In this document: positions 7,785 to 16,112 of the stretch, piece after piece
Layout of the letters: each line of letters starts with the position of its first letter
How positions within the stretch are numbered: position 1 is the stretch's first letter
NCBI GenBank assembly: GCA_963609975.1
Contig: CAVDMD010000025.1
Location: 1 to 21,330, forward strand
Direction: 5' to 3'
DNA from: UMGS973 sp963609975
GTDB lineage: Bacteria; Bacillota; Clostridia; Peptostreptococcales; Anaerovoracaceae
DNA length: 21,330 bases
Program-made: the position numbers and the translations under genes
Notes under the pieces: model-generated
What the model was told of the DNA's origin: nothing
Seen by the model: the letters and a program-made list of their open reading frames with translations, nothing else
The model's database searches: none

Positions 7785-7812
7785 ATTATATTCCTGTAAA
7801 ATAAACTGAAAA
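7785..7812 (-). promoter_or_regulatory. Probable promoter of the sulfation operon
   Basis: The minus strand has a perfect TATAAT (7785-7790) and TTTTCA (7807-7812) with 16 bases between them. It lies 35 bases before the sulfotransferase ATG and just after the terminator-like hairpin of sulP, so the operon can be expressed independently of sulP. The -35 is only a partial match. Confidence 0.6.
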
Positions 7813-7816
7813 TAAA

Positions 7817-7859
7817 CTAAACACCCTGCCCTGCGTATTCTGCCATGCATGGTGTTTAG
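7817..7859 (-). terminator. Probable intrinsic terminator after sulP
   Basis: Inverted repeat CTAAACACC (7851-7859) and GGTGTTTAG (7817-7825), nine base pairs around a 25-base loop, followed on the minus strand by TTTATTTT. It starts 17 bases after the sulP stop. The loop is long and the U tract is interrupted, so termination may be partial. Confidence 0.55.
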
Positions 7860-7876
7860 ATGTATACTGATATTTT

Positions 7877-9520
7877 TTACATATGCTCCTGCTGTGCAAT
7901 CACTATTGCCTGCTCTGCACTCTGGAATACATACTGCTCACCTATGATATCTATGAGTCCTCCCCTTCTCATTTCTTCAAGCACCTTGGGCTGCACGCTT
8001 GTAAGATACACCTCTGTGCCGTTTGCCTCAAGCTCCCTGACAAGATCTATCATGGCTTCTATTCCCGAAAGATCTATCATAGGCACTCCCCTCATCGAAA
8101 GTATCAGAGCTTCGGCGCTTTCCTGCTTTCGCAGCTGTCTGACAAGCTTGTCAACCACCGCAAAAAATATGGTTCCGGTAAGGTATGCGATTCTGACCTT
8201 GCCCGATATCGCAGGCAGATGAACCCCGACCTCATCCAGTCTGTCCCTGTCTATCTCACTTACCGATATGTCAATGTCCGTAAGCTTCACGATGATAAGG
8301 AATGATGAGAACGCAACCCCTATTATTATTGCCTGTGTCAGATCCAGCACCACCGTTGCAATCATCGTTATAAAGAATTTGAGCATTCCCGATTTGAATC
8401 TGTGGTCGAATATGAAATGTATGTTTTTCCAGTCGTTCATTCTCCATGCGGTAATAATAAGTATTCCCGCCAGCGCCGAAAGCGGCACCTCAGACATTAC
8501 AGGCGAAAGCACAAACATTGAAAGCAGCAGAATTACAGCATGGAATATGCCTGTTATTCTGGTCTGGCATCCCGATTTGATGGCAACGCTGGTTCTTGCT
8601 ATAGCCGCTGTTGCAGGTATGCCGCCAAAAAAGGGTATAATCATATTGCCTATGCCCTGCGCAATCAGTTCTCTGTCCGCATTGAGCTCTTCTTTTTTCA
8701 TCTTGCCGGCTGATGCTCCGCAGAGCAGGCTTTCTATCATACCCAGCGCCGCAATTGAAAGGGCAGGTACAAACAGATCCCAGAACTGCGCTGTATTAAT
8801 GCTGCCCGGTGAGAGTCTTTCGTCAAGGAACAGACTCTTTGGTATCTGACCTACTGTTTCGACCTCAGGGCTCAAAAAATGACATACGATAATAACTATT
8901 ACAAGAGCTGCAAGAGATGACGGTATTCTGTCATTGAGCTTTTTGGGCCATACAATCATTATTACCATTACCGCTGCGCCGATTGCAACAGCCTCCCAGT
9001 TGGGGTCAAAACCGTTTGTGAAATATGAAAGCACCTTGATTATTGCAAGATCGCCCGAAGATGTGACGCCGAAAAAATTATCAAGCTGCCCGAGAGCAAT
9101 TATGAGAGCTATGCCTGATGTGAATCCGGTAATTACAGATGACGGAATATAGTAGATAACTCTGCCGAGTTTGAGAATGCCGGCTGCAATCAGAATTATT
9201 CCTGCCATGAAGCAGGCCATAAGTATTCCCTGCATACCGTATTTTGAAGCCAAAGTGACAAGTATGGCTGTCATTGCGCCTGTAGGCCCCGATATCTGAA
9301 ACGATGCGCCTGAAAAAATGCTGATTACAACGCCTCCGATTATGGCTGTGACAAGGCCTGCCGCTGCAGTTGCTCCGGAGCTGACACCAAAGGCGAGAGC
9401 CAGCGGAAGCGCTACGGCTGCAACCGTGATGCCTGACATTAAATCCTTTGAGAGCTTCCTGCCGTTATAGCCCGAAAACTCTTCCCTTAAATCCGAAACA
9501 TAATCTTTAACAAGATGCAT
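7877..9520 (-). CDS. SulP-family anion (sulfate) permease with STAS domain
   Basis: 547 aa. The N-terminal membrane part of about 10-14 segments has the SulP signature (SGITVAAVALPLALAFGVSSG, then FQISGPTGAMTAIL). The C-terminal STAS domain (about 430-545) contains GVPMIDLSGIEAMIDL, the anti-sigma-antagonist-like regulatory fold. Family members move sulfate, bicarbonate or other anions. Because it sits directly upstream of cysD/cysNC and a sulfotransferase, sulfate is the best guess, but bicarbonate is not excluded. Start ATG 9520 has GGGAGGA upstream. Its promoter is in the divergent gap with the DUF4143 ATPase gene; a hairpin separates it from the next operon. Confidence 0.87.
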   Translation of the reverse strand: MHLVKDYVSDLREEFSGYNGRKLSKDLMSGITVAAVALPLALAFGVSSGATAAAGLVTAIIGGVVISIFSGASFQISGPTGAMTAILVTLASKYGMQGILMACFMAGIILIAAGILKLGRVIYYIPSSVITGFTSGIALIIALGQLDNFFGVTSSGDLAIIKVLSYFTNGFDPNWEAVAIGAAVMVIMIVWPKKLNDRIPSSLAALVIVIIVCHFLSPEVETVGQIPKSLFLDERLSPGSINTAQFWDLFVPALSIAALGMIESLLCGASAGKMKKEELNADRELIAQGIGNMIIPFFGGIPATAAIARTSVAIKSGCQTRITGIFHAVILLLSMFVLSPVMSEVPLSALAGILIITAWRMNDWKNIHFIFDHRFKSGMLKFFITMIATVVLDLTQAIIIGVAFSSFLIIVKLTDIDISVSEIDRDRLDEVGVHLPAISGKVRIAYLTGTIFFAVVDKLVRQLRKQESAEALILSMRGVPMIDLSGIEAMIDLVRELEANGTEVYLTSVQPKVLEEMRRGGLIDIIGEQYVFQSAEQAIVIAQQEHM

Positions 9521-9542
9521 AAATCCTCCCTGTGCATATTAA

Positions 9543-9564
9543 AAAGTAACTACTTTGCATTATA
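9543..9564 (-). promoter_or_regulatory. sulP promoter with a palindrome at the start site
   Basis: The minus strand shows an extended -10 (TGATATAAT; TATAAT at 9559-9564) with no good -35. Right after it, where transcription should begin, is the inverted repeat AAAGTA-N2-TACTTT (9543-9556). A repressor could sit there, or it could be chance; six-base arms are short. Confidence 0.5.
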
Positions 9565-9632
9565 TCACAGTTTTTCGGTATTTGTTTGCGGTTGTATGAA
9601 TAATATATAATTGAGCAACAAAGTACGTATTC

Positions 9633-9691
9633 GCCAATCATCGGAAAAATATTTAGCCAATCGTCGGAAAAACATTTGGCCAATCGTCGGA
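9633..9691 (+). repeat. Three direct repeats with 23-bp period (iteron-like operator)
   Basis: The core GCCAATCRTCGGA starts at 9633, 9656 and 9679, exactly 23 bases apart. Units 1 and 2 are identical at 20 of 23 positions; unit 3 keeps the core and then diverges. The array ends about seven bases before the probable -35 of the ATPase gene and lies upstream of the sulP promoter on the other strand. The placement suits binding of a regulator to the same face of the DNA. Spacers are too short for CRISPR. No binding protein is known from the sequence. Confidence 0.8.
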
Positions 9692-9697
9692 TTTTTG

Positions 9698-9725
9698 TTG
9701 TATGTTTTGATTTTCAGAGTATAAT
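9698..9725 (+). promoter_or_regulatory. Probable promoter of the DUF4143 ATPase gene
   Basis: TATAAT at 9720-9725 is perfect; a weak -35 TTGTAT (9698-9703) is 16 bases upstream. The repeat array ends just before it. The ribosome site of the gene is weak (AGCAGG about ten bases from the ATG), which suggests low expression. Confidence 0.5.
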
Positions 9726-9762
9726 ATAGATAAATACTTAAGTAGAAAGCAGGTATTTTCGA

Positions 9763-11037
9763 ATGACAGATTATAAACCTAGAGTAGCTGATGACATTTT
9801 AAGCAGAAAACTTGAAGGCAAAGGTGCCGTGCTAATTGAGGGTCCCAAATGGTGCGGTAAAACAACTACTGCAGAGCAGGTGGCAGCAAGCGTTCTCTAT
9901 ATGGACGATCCCGAAAAGAAACAGCAGAACATAGCAATGGCAGAACTTAATCCTTACAGACTGCTGACAGGTAATGCACCGCGGCTTATTGATGAATGGC
10001 AACTTGCTCCTAAACTGTGGGATGCAATACGTTTTCAGGCTGATCACCGCGGTCTTATGGGACAGTTTATACTTACAGGATCTTCGGTACCTGCCGATAC
10101 CTCTGAAATAACTCATTCAGGCACCGGGCGGTTCACATGGCTCACAATGAGACCAATGAGCCTGTACGAGTCGGGAGATTCCAGCGGTGATGTGAGTCTG
10201 AGATCACTGTTTAACAGTCAGACAGATGTTGACGGGGAGTCTCACCTTGACATCGAACGTCTTGCTTTTCTTACATGCAGAGGCGGCTGGCCGCAGTCCA
10301 TCAAAATGCGTGATGAAATAGCACTGGATCAGGCCTTTGATTACTATGATGCCGTAGTTCACTCTGACATAAACCGTGCTGATAATATTACCAAGAATCC
10401 CGAACGTGTAAAACGCCTGATGCGTTCATATGCGCGAAATCAGGGCGGACAGATACCCAATACCGTAATAGCCCAGGATATTGCTGCCAATGACGAAAGC
10501 TCTATCGATGAAGAAACTGTTGCACTGTATATAAATGCTCTTAAAAAAATATTCGTTATAGAGGATATGCCTGCCTGGAACCCTAATCTGCGCTCTAAAA
10601 CAGCAATACGTTCATCAGACACACGTTATTATATAGACCCTTCAATCGCTGCAGCTGCACTTGGTATCGGCCCTCAGGATCTGTTAGATGATCTTAATAC
10701 TTTCGGATTTTTATTTGAGACACTATGCATCAGAGACCTCAGAGTTTTTGCAGATGCTCTTAACGGTACTGTCTATCACTATCGTGACAAAAGCGGACTT
10801 GAGTGTGATGCCGTGGTTCACCTTCGAAACGGTTCCTACGGTCTTATAGAAATAAAGCTTGGCGGAGAACGCCTTATTGAGGAAGGCACTTCAAATCTCA
10901 CAGCGCTGTGCAGAAAACTTGACACTGATAAAATGAAAAAACCTTCTTTTCTTATGGTTCTCACCGGTACCGGAGATTATGCCTACAGACGCAGCGACGG
11001 CATCATGATTGTACCCATAGGCTGCCTGAAAGACTGA
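9763..11037 (+). CDS. Orphan ATPase, AAA_14 plus DUF4143
   Basis: 424 aa, the usual length. The N-terminal AAA_14 domain has Walker A GPKWCGKTT (27-35), Walker B-like RLIDEWQ (74-80) and the sensor stretch GQFILTGSS (100-108). A middle region (about 215-270) looks like a winged helix. The C-terminal DUF4143 part resembles a PD-(D/E)XK nuclease fold: E319/E-rich FLFET, then D349 (ECDAVV) and E363-I-K365 (LIEIKLGG). Such genes are common as single, mobile-looking units in gut Clostridia and other anaerobes; the role is unsettled (defence, toxin-like or mobile functions are all proposals). It is the only plus-strand gene here, has three iteron-like repeats upstream, and its stop abuts the jetD stop with no base between. 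Confidence 0.88.
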   Translation: MTDYKPRVADDILSRKLEGKGAVLIEGPKWCGKTTTAEQVAASVLYMDDPEKKQQNIAMAELNPYRLLTGNAPRLIDEWQLAPKLWDAIRFQADHRGLMGQFILTGSSVPADTSEITHSGTGRFTWLTMRPMSLYESGDSSGDVSLRSLFNSQTDVDGESHLDIERLAFLTCRGGWPQSIKMRDEIALDQAFDYYDAVVHSDINRADNITKNPERVKRLMRSYARNQGGQIPNTVIAQDIAANDESSIDEETVALYINALKKIFVIEDMPAWNPNLRSKTAIRSSDTRYYIDPSIAAAALGIGPQDLLDDLNTFGFLFETLCIRDLRVFADALNGTVYHYRDKSGLECDAVVHLRNGSYGLIEIKLGGERLIEEGTSNLTALCRKLDTDKMKKPSFLMVLTGTGDYAYRRSDGIMIVPIGCLKD

Positions 11038-12285
11038 TTACAATTCAATTTCTGAGACGGGAGGCTTTTGCAGCATTACAGCCTCCTGCTCAAGCTTGCA
11101 GTTGTTTGCCAGCATATATTTCACACTTTCTGTGCATATATTTGTATATTCTATGTCTGTTTCTTTCTCATATTTTTCAAGCAGATTTTCAAGCCTTTTT
11201 CTATCGCCCTGAGTAAGCGGTTTTGCAAATTCTCTGAATTTCTCTAAGGTTTCTCTTCCCATATACAAAGGCGTGAACCTTATTCCTGTTTTTTCTCTGA
11301 GATGATTGAGAATATAGAAGCCTCCCGCATCAATATCACCAAAATGAAAATATGAACTATCAGGATTATCATTATACACCTTTTTCAGGAAATTTCTTCT
11401 TGTCCTGTTATGAAACCCACCCAGATATATTACGAAATACTCATTATCATTAAAATCATGGAAGCTTGTAAGGTTTTCTATGGTTATAATCCTTTTGCAT
11501 ATCACAGCAATATTGCTTAAATCTTTTAATGTTTCAGAGGAAAGAGCCAGATCTCCCCTTATATTTCTCAGGTTAATATGCTGCCCTCCAAGGACAATCT
11601 CAGCGCATCCTTTAATGCACACATATGTAGGAGTGTTTACTATTCCGTTTTCTTCAAGAATATGCTCTTTTTCTTCAAATTCACCATACTGATACAGCAT
11701 GGACTGAACTTTACTTCTAAGCTCCTCCGCTGTTTTGGAATCATGAAAAAGCTTAATTGAAAAATCCCTTATATATGTTTCTTCCTCATTTTCAAGCACT
11801 GCAGCAGCCATTTCAAGAAACTGCCGGTATCTGTCAGTATCCCCGTCATAAAATTCAACATTTCTGTTGCGCGCAATTCTTTTTTTCTGTTCTTTGAGAT
11901 ACAGATTAAGACACTCATATCTGATGTCTGTTCTGTCAGAGAGGATTTCGTCCATAACTGAAATGAGTGTCTCCTGCTTCTGTCTCCTTGGAACCCGCCC
12001 GAGCATGCTGTAGCATTCACTGATTTTTTCATTTACAAGAACAGCTTTTTTAACAGTTCCGTTTTTTTCGTATTCCAGCCGGATAACACTCGCTTCTTCA
12101 ATTCCCTGAAGCGAATCGTTTATCTCCCTGAAAATATCGTATTCTGAGTCATCTGCATATTCAGGGAATTTTTTTGCTATGGCCACCGCAAAGCTCTGTG
12201 ACACTCTGTTTTCTCCAAGATAGCTCCTGCTTCTTTCATATTTATCAAGAAGTTCATTTAGCACTGCTTTCTGATATCTGTCCAT
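11038..12285 (-). CDS. jetD: Wadjet nuclease subunit JetD (Toprim, DUF2220)
   Basis: About 415 aa. The C-terminal half is a Toprim domain: the conserved Glu in IITIENLTSF (about residue 270) and the acidic pair in HFGDIDAGG (about 317 and 319), which bind metal for DNA cleavage. The N-terminal half is the arm/CAP-like region of the DUF2220 family. In Wadjet systems JetD is the topoisomerase-VI-like nuclease that cuts plasmid DNA once the JetABC motor stalls on it. The start is the ATG at 12285, seven bases after AGGGG and 13 bases past the jetC stop; an upstream ATG at 12309 overlaps the jetC end and has no ribosome site of its own. Last gene of the jet operon. Confidence 0.87.
   Translation of the reverse strand: MDRYQKAVLNELLDKYERSRSYLGENRVSQSFAVAIAKKFPEYADDSEYDIFREINDSLQGIEEASVIRLEYEKNGTVKKAVLVNEKISECYSMLGRVPRRQKQETLISVMDEILSDRTDIRYECLNLYLKEQKKRIARNRNVEFYDGDTDRYRQFLEMAAAVLENEEETYIRDFSIKLFHDSKTAEELRSKVQSMLYQYGEFEEKEHILEENGIVNTPTYVCIKGCAEIVLGGQHINLRNIRGDLALSSETLKDLSNIAVICKRIITIENLTSFHDFNDNEYFVIYLGGFHNRTRRNFLKKVYNDNPDSSYFHFGDIDAGGFYILNHLREKTGIRFTPLYMGRETLEKFREFAKPLTQGDRKRLENLLEKYEKETDIEYTNICTESVKYMLANNCKLEQEAVMLQKPPVSEIEL
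11060..11086. other. Hairpin inside the 3' end of jetD
   Basis: GGAGGCT (11060-11066) and AGCCTCC (11080-11086) form a perfect 7-bp GC-rich stem with a 13-base loop. No U tract follows on either strand, so it is not a standard terminator, but with zero bases between the convergent stops any 3' structure has to lie inside coding sequence. Confidence 0.35.
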
Positions 12286-12298
12286 TATATATCCCCTG

Positions 12299-15200
12299 TT
12301 ACAGATCATATTCTTCTACAATACTTGCTCTGCCTGCTCTTATTGCTGTCAGTATCGTGCCTACCTGTTCACCGATAATTTCGATTTTAGCCGGTGGTGT
12401 TGCAAGTATAACCTGCAGATCCAGGCTGTTAAAGAAATCCATCATCGCTTTGATTCTCTCATCATCCATTTTGTCAAATGCTTCATCCAAAAGCATAAGC
12501 CTCACGCTGTTACCGAATCTGTAAAGCTGATAAAAGGATGCTGCAATTGCGACATAGTATGGAACCTGCGTCTCGCTTCCGCTTTTTTCTCCGTATATAT
12601 CGGAGAATTTCTGAAGAGATCCGTCTTTTTTTCTTATTTCAATATCATAGTCCAGATATGATCTGTAATCCGTATATTCCGCTACAATTCTGTCGCCTTT
12701 GTCATCTCTGGTCATAAGTTTATCAAAGAGGTCGGAAATTTCTTCTCTGTATTCGGCTTCAAAAGCTGCAGTCCACAGATTATTGCCTTCCTGGTTGTTT
12801 TCAGATGTAATCATCTTATAAAGCCCCTCTTTCTGCCTGTCAAATGTGATTTTAAAGTGGTAACTGTCATCTCCGTAATATATATTGTCAAGTGCCTTGT
12901 TGAGATTGCGGAATTCATTTCTGGCAGCTTCGATATGCTCCTTCATTTTAGAAAGGAAATCACTTCTGAATATTTCCTCGCACTCTTTTTTTGCGGTTTT
13001 AAGTTTTTCTTCGTATTTTACAAGTTCAACCGTTCTCAGTTTCTGAGCAGCTGATATATATTCATCAATTCCTTCTGTTCCCGAAGTGAAGTCGCAGCTG
13101 TAATCGTAATTAAATGTATACTGCTGCGCCTTGAGAGAATCCGTAAGCTGTATACGCTCATTCTGAAACTGGCTCTTCTGAGGCGTGAAATTCGATATTA
13201 TTGTCTCAGGCGCCTTTTTCCTGCGGTTATCCGAATATTTTTTCCCGGCCTCTTCATATGCCTTCTCATCATTATCCGCAAGGGCTCTGAGGCTGTCTCT
13301 TTCACTGTCATGTCTCGCTTTATATTCTGCAAGCTGCTTCTGACCGGCTTCAATATCCCATGATGCTTTGCTTTTGTTTTCTCTGAATTTTTCCAGAGCG
13401 GCATTTACATTTTTGAGTTCTTTTTCTATCGCCTGCTTCTTTATCTCAAGCTCCAGGAGTGACGGATCTTTCTTTGCCTCCTTAAGCTCCGCTTTAATGT
13501 TCACCAGAGATTTTTTCTCTCTTTCAAGGTCTGCAGGAGCATTCATATAAAGCTGTATAAGCTCAGGATTAACATCTGCCTCAAGCTTTATTATCTCATC
13601 ATATATTATGCTGTTTTCTCTGAGCCTGCTTCGCTGTGCACTTTTTTCCTCCAGCTCCGCCTTTATCTGTTCTATCTGCATTCTGAAGGCATTCTGGCCT
13701 ATATACGGATTTCTGTACAGCTTCGGATCAATATTTCTTACGACATAACCCTGATACAGCATACAGTCCGCCGTAACTGCAATCCTGTGTTCTTTGAGCT
13801 GTTCAACCCTGTCACAGCGCATTACTCTTCCCAGCAGATAGTCAATATATGCTTTTGCATATCTGTTTTCACTTTTTACAACATATGCCAGAGAGTTATT
13901 GTCCGTTTCCTGATTTACTGTCAGCTTCCCTGTATTTATTATGCCTGCAGAATGTATGTTTTTTCTGTTTTTATGATAGCACTGCAGTGCTGCGTCATAA
14001 TATTCCGGTTCTACAACAAGATAGAATTTCTGTGTGTTCAGATATCCCTCGACTGCATTTCTCCATGTTTCATCTGTTATTTCAAGGAGTTCAGAAAGTA
14101 TATATACTTTTGAGGATATTCCCCTTGCGCTGAATTCTTCTTCTATGTATCCTTTTAATTTTGCCGTATTTTCAGGGTATGTAAGTATCTGTTTGTGAAG
14201 TCTCCTGTTTTTTTCCTGAAGAGTCTGAATATGTCCGTCAAGCTCCTTTAATCCGACCGCCAGTTCTGCTCTTTTCTGATGAACTGATATCATCTCCTGT
14301 TTTGAAAAGAGTTTCAGAGCCTCAACTGTTTCATATTTTTTGTCGTCATAATGCTCGGATACAAGCGCACTAAGCTGCTCTGCCGACACCGGAGTTATGC
14401 CTGCCTCTTTTAGTTTTTTGAGGAATTTTTCAAGAGCTGCCACCTGAACTTTAAGCTGACCTGCCCGCATTTGCGCTTCTTTTATGCCGTTTTCTGCCGC
14501 TGCAGCTTTACGCTGCAGTTCCTCTAAAAGCCTGCTTGCTTTATTCTCATGAACAGATACATTTACCGCCAGCAGTTTTTCTGAAGCGGCTGCGCTGTCT
14601 TTTTCAAGCTGCGCGATTTTAGTATCAAGACCTGAAATCATCTGCTCTTTTGCAATTATATCTTTTTCGATGGCGGCAAGTTTTTCTCTGATCAGATCTA
14701 TACCTGCTATACGCAAAAGAAAATCATTGACTTTAATATCATAATCATTTGCTTCTATCCGTTCATAGGTATTTATTATCTCTTCAAGGCATTCAAGCTG
14801 TCTGTTGCTTTTTGTGAGAAGTTCTTCCAGTTCACTCAGGGTTTCAATGTTTTCCCTAAGTGCTGCAACGTCTATTTTTTCTTCTGAAAGTACAAATTTA
14901 TTTATAAATTCCTTGACATTATCCATAGGCTTGAAGGCAAGGGATTTGGGAATTATGTCAAAGAATCTGTCATCGAGATTTCCCATTCTTCTTTTGAACC
15001 TGTCTCTTGCAGCATAGTTCTGGTCTATATATCTGATGCGTCTGCCTCTTACTCTGAATTCTTCTGCAAGAGCAGCTTTTCCATGCACTACAAATGACAT
15101 ATCCTCAAGCCTGCACTCCTCAGCATACCACCTGGTTACAACCCTGCTTTCTTCATCAGGCGAAAGCATATGCACTCCCAGTACAAAATACCTGCCTGTT

Positions 15201-15508
15201 TTTTCTTCAAAGAACTCAAGCGCCACATTGGCGGGAACTGCATTTTTTCTGATATACGTCTCTCCGACGTTACCTGTTTTGCAGCGTACATACCCTTTAA
15301 GGTCTCTGTTCCCCTTTTCGTTTGCCGCAACGTTGAATTTCCTTGTATTTGTAGTCAGCACCAGCTGTATCGCATCAAGTATTGTTGATTTGCCGGCAGT
15401 ATTCTCCCCGCTTATGAGTGTGGAGCCGTGCATTGTAATGCATTCGTTTTCAAAGAAGTGCCAGTTAATCAGCCTCACCCGGCATAATATCTTCTTCTGT
15501 TTCTCCAT
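12299..15508 (-). CDS. jetC: Wadjet SMC-like motor ATPase JetC
   Basis: 1069 aa from the ATG at 15508, which has AGGAGG eight bases upstream; the longer frame to 15577 lies inside jetB and lacks a ribosome site. The N-terminal head has Walker A GENTAGKST (34-42). Two long charged coiled-coil arms surround a central hinge. The C-terminal head has the ABC signature (SGSETQ, about 976) and Walker B LMLLDEAFDKMD (about 1004-1015). It is the MukB-like SMC subunit that dimerises and, using ATP, extrudes DNA loops. It overlaps jetB by 44 bases, so the two are translationally coupled. No truncation or lost catalytic motif is visible. Confidence 0.9.
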   Translation of the reverse strand: MEKQKKILCRVRLINWHFFENECITMHGSTLISGENTAGKSTILDAIQLVLTTNTRKFNVAANEKGNRDLKGYVRCKTGNVGETYIRKNAVPANVALEFFEEKTGRYFVLGVHMLSPDEESRVVTRWYAEECRLEDMSFVVHGKAALAEEFRVRGRRIRYIDQNYAARDRFKRRMGNLDDRFFDIIPKSLAFKPMDNVKEFINKFVLSEEKIDVAALRENIETLSELEELLTKSNRQLECLEEIINTYERIEANDYDIKVNDFLLRIAGIDLIREKLAAIEKDIIAKEQMISGLDTKIAQLEKDSAAASEKLLAVNVSVHENKASRLLEELQRKAAAAENGIKEAQMRAGQLKVQVAALEKFLKKLKEAGITPVSAEQLSALVSEHYDDKKYETVEALKLFSKQEMISVHQKRAELAVGLKELDGHIQTLQEKNRRLHKQILTYPENTAKLKGYIEEEFSARGISSKVYILSELLEITDETWRNAVEGYLNTQKFYLVVEPEYYDAALQCYHKNRKNIHSAGIINTGKLTVNQETDNNSLAYVVKSENRYAKAYIDYLLGRVMRCDRVEQLKEHRIAVTADCMLYQGYVVRNIDPKLYRNPYIGQNAFRMQIEQIKAELEEKSAQRSRLRENSIIYDEIIKLEADVNPELIQLYMNAPADLEREKKSLVNIKAELKEAKKDPSLLELEIKKQAIEKELKNVNAALEKFRENKSKASWDIEAGQKQLAEYKARHDSERDSLRALADNDEKAYEEAGKKYSDNRRKKAPETIISNFTPQKSQFQNERIQLTDSLKAQQYTFNYDYSCDFTSGTEGIDEYISAAQKLRTVELVKYEEKLKTAKKECEEIFRSDFLSKMKEHIEAARNEFRNLNKALDNIYYGDDSYHFKITFDRQKEGLYKMITSENNQEGNNLWTAAFEAEYREEISDLFDKLMTRDDKGDRIVAEYTDYRSYLDYDIEIRKKDGSLQKFSDIYGEKSGSETQVPYYVAIAASFYQLYRFGNSVRLMLLDEAFDKMDDERIKAMMDFFNSLDLQVILATPPAKIEIIGEQVGTILTAIRAGRASIVEEYDL

Positions 15509-16106
15509 TGTCTTTTCCTCCTGTATAGGTCTGCAGTCTTTTTTCTGCCGCCTCATAATACTCATTGATGTTTTCAACCGGTACCGCCATTAAAACTGAC
15601 GGATATATGATTATTCTTGTATCTGCGCTGTTTACATCACTGTCAAGGTTTACTATGATGTTGTACTTTCGAAACAGTGATACCATCCGTTTTTCCATGC
15701 CCTTGTCCATATTGGGCTTGGATTTTATTCTCAGCATGGAGTATTTCTCGCGAATCTCCTCCATTATAACTGTGACTTCTTCTGAAAAGGTTGAAAGCTC
15801 TTTCCTTTTTTCGAGATACAGCAGCCTCAGTATCAGCAGAAGTATGCTGTCTGACTTGTTAAGAGGCAGCCTGCCTGTCCCTAACCGGTTTACAAGAGCA
15901 GCCACGCCCTGATCTTCATTGAGTCTTATATCATAACCCAGCAGATCAAAATATTCTCTGAACATATTTATATTCTGTCTTACAAATATATAGTCTTTTC
16001 TGGTATCTTCTTTTTTCTTCAGCAGAAAGCACTGGTTGAGCAGTCTGTTGGCTGCCGTTCTGAATTTTTCTTTCTGCGCAGCTGATTCATTCAGTATTTC
16101 AAACAT
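15465..16106 (-). CDS. jetB: Wadjet KITE-like subunit JetB (DUF4194)
   Basis: 213 aa. The size, the N-terminal helical part, the winged-helix-like middle (GVAALVNRLGTGRLPLNKSD, then SILLLILRLLYLEKR), and position between jetA and jetC match the DUF4194 family, the MukE/KITE counterpart that binds the kleisin. The C-terminus is acidic and probably disordered (TGGKDNGETEEDIMPGEAD); its coding region overlaps the jetC start. Ribosome site AGAGG is nine bases before the ATG; six bases separate it from the jetA stop. Family placement relies on pattern and context together. Confidence 0.82.
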   Translation of the reverse strand: MFEILNESAAQKEKFRTAANRLLNQCFLLKKKEDTRKDYIFVRQNINMFREYFDLLGYDIRLNEDQGVAALVNRLGTGRLPLNKSDSILLLILRLLYLEKRKELSTFSEEVTVIMEEIREKYSMLRIKSKPNMDKGMEKRMVSLFRKYNIIVNLDSDVNSADTRIIIYPSVLMAVPVENINEYYEAAEKRLQTYTGGKDNGETEEDIMPGEAD

Positions 16107-16112
16107 TTAATT

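Noticed and set aside
9633..9691. A CRISPR array from the repeated GCCAATC motif
   Set aside because: The period is 23 bases with only about ten bases between cores, and the between-core sequence is itself repeated. There are no unique spacers and no cas genes.
11060..11086. Bidirectional intrinsic terminator between the convergent genes
   Set aside because: The stem is sound, but neither strand has a U tract after it, so it is listed only as a hairpin.
15036..15593. A 185-codon plus-strand frame opposite jetC
   Set aside because: It is fully antisense to the conserved JetC ATPase head, has no ribosome site and no recognisable motif.
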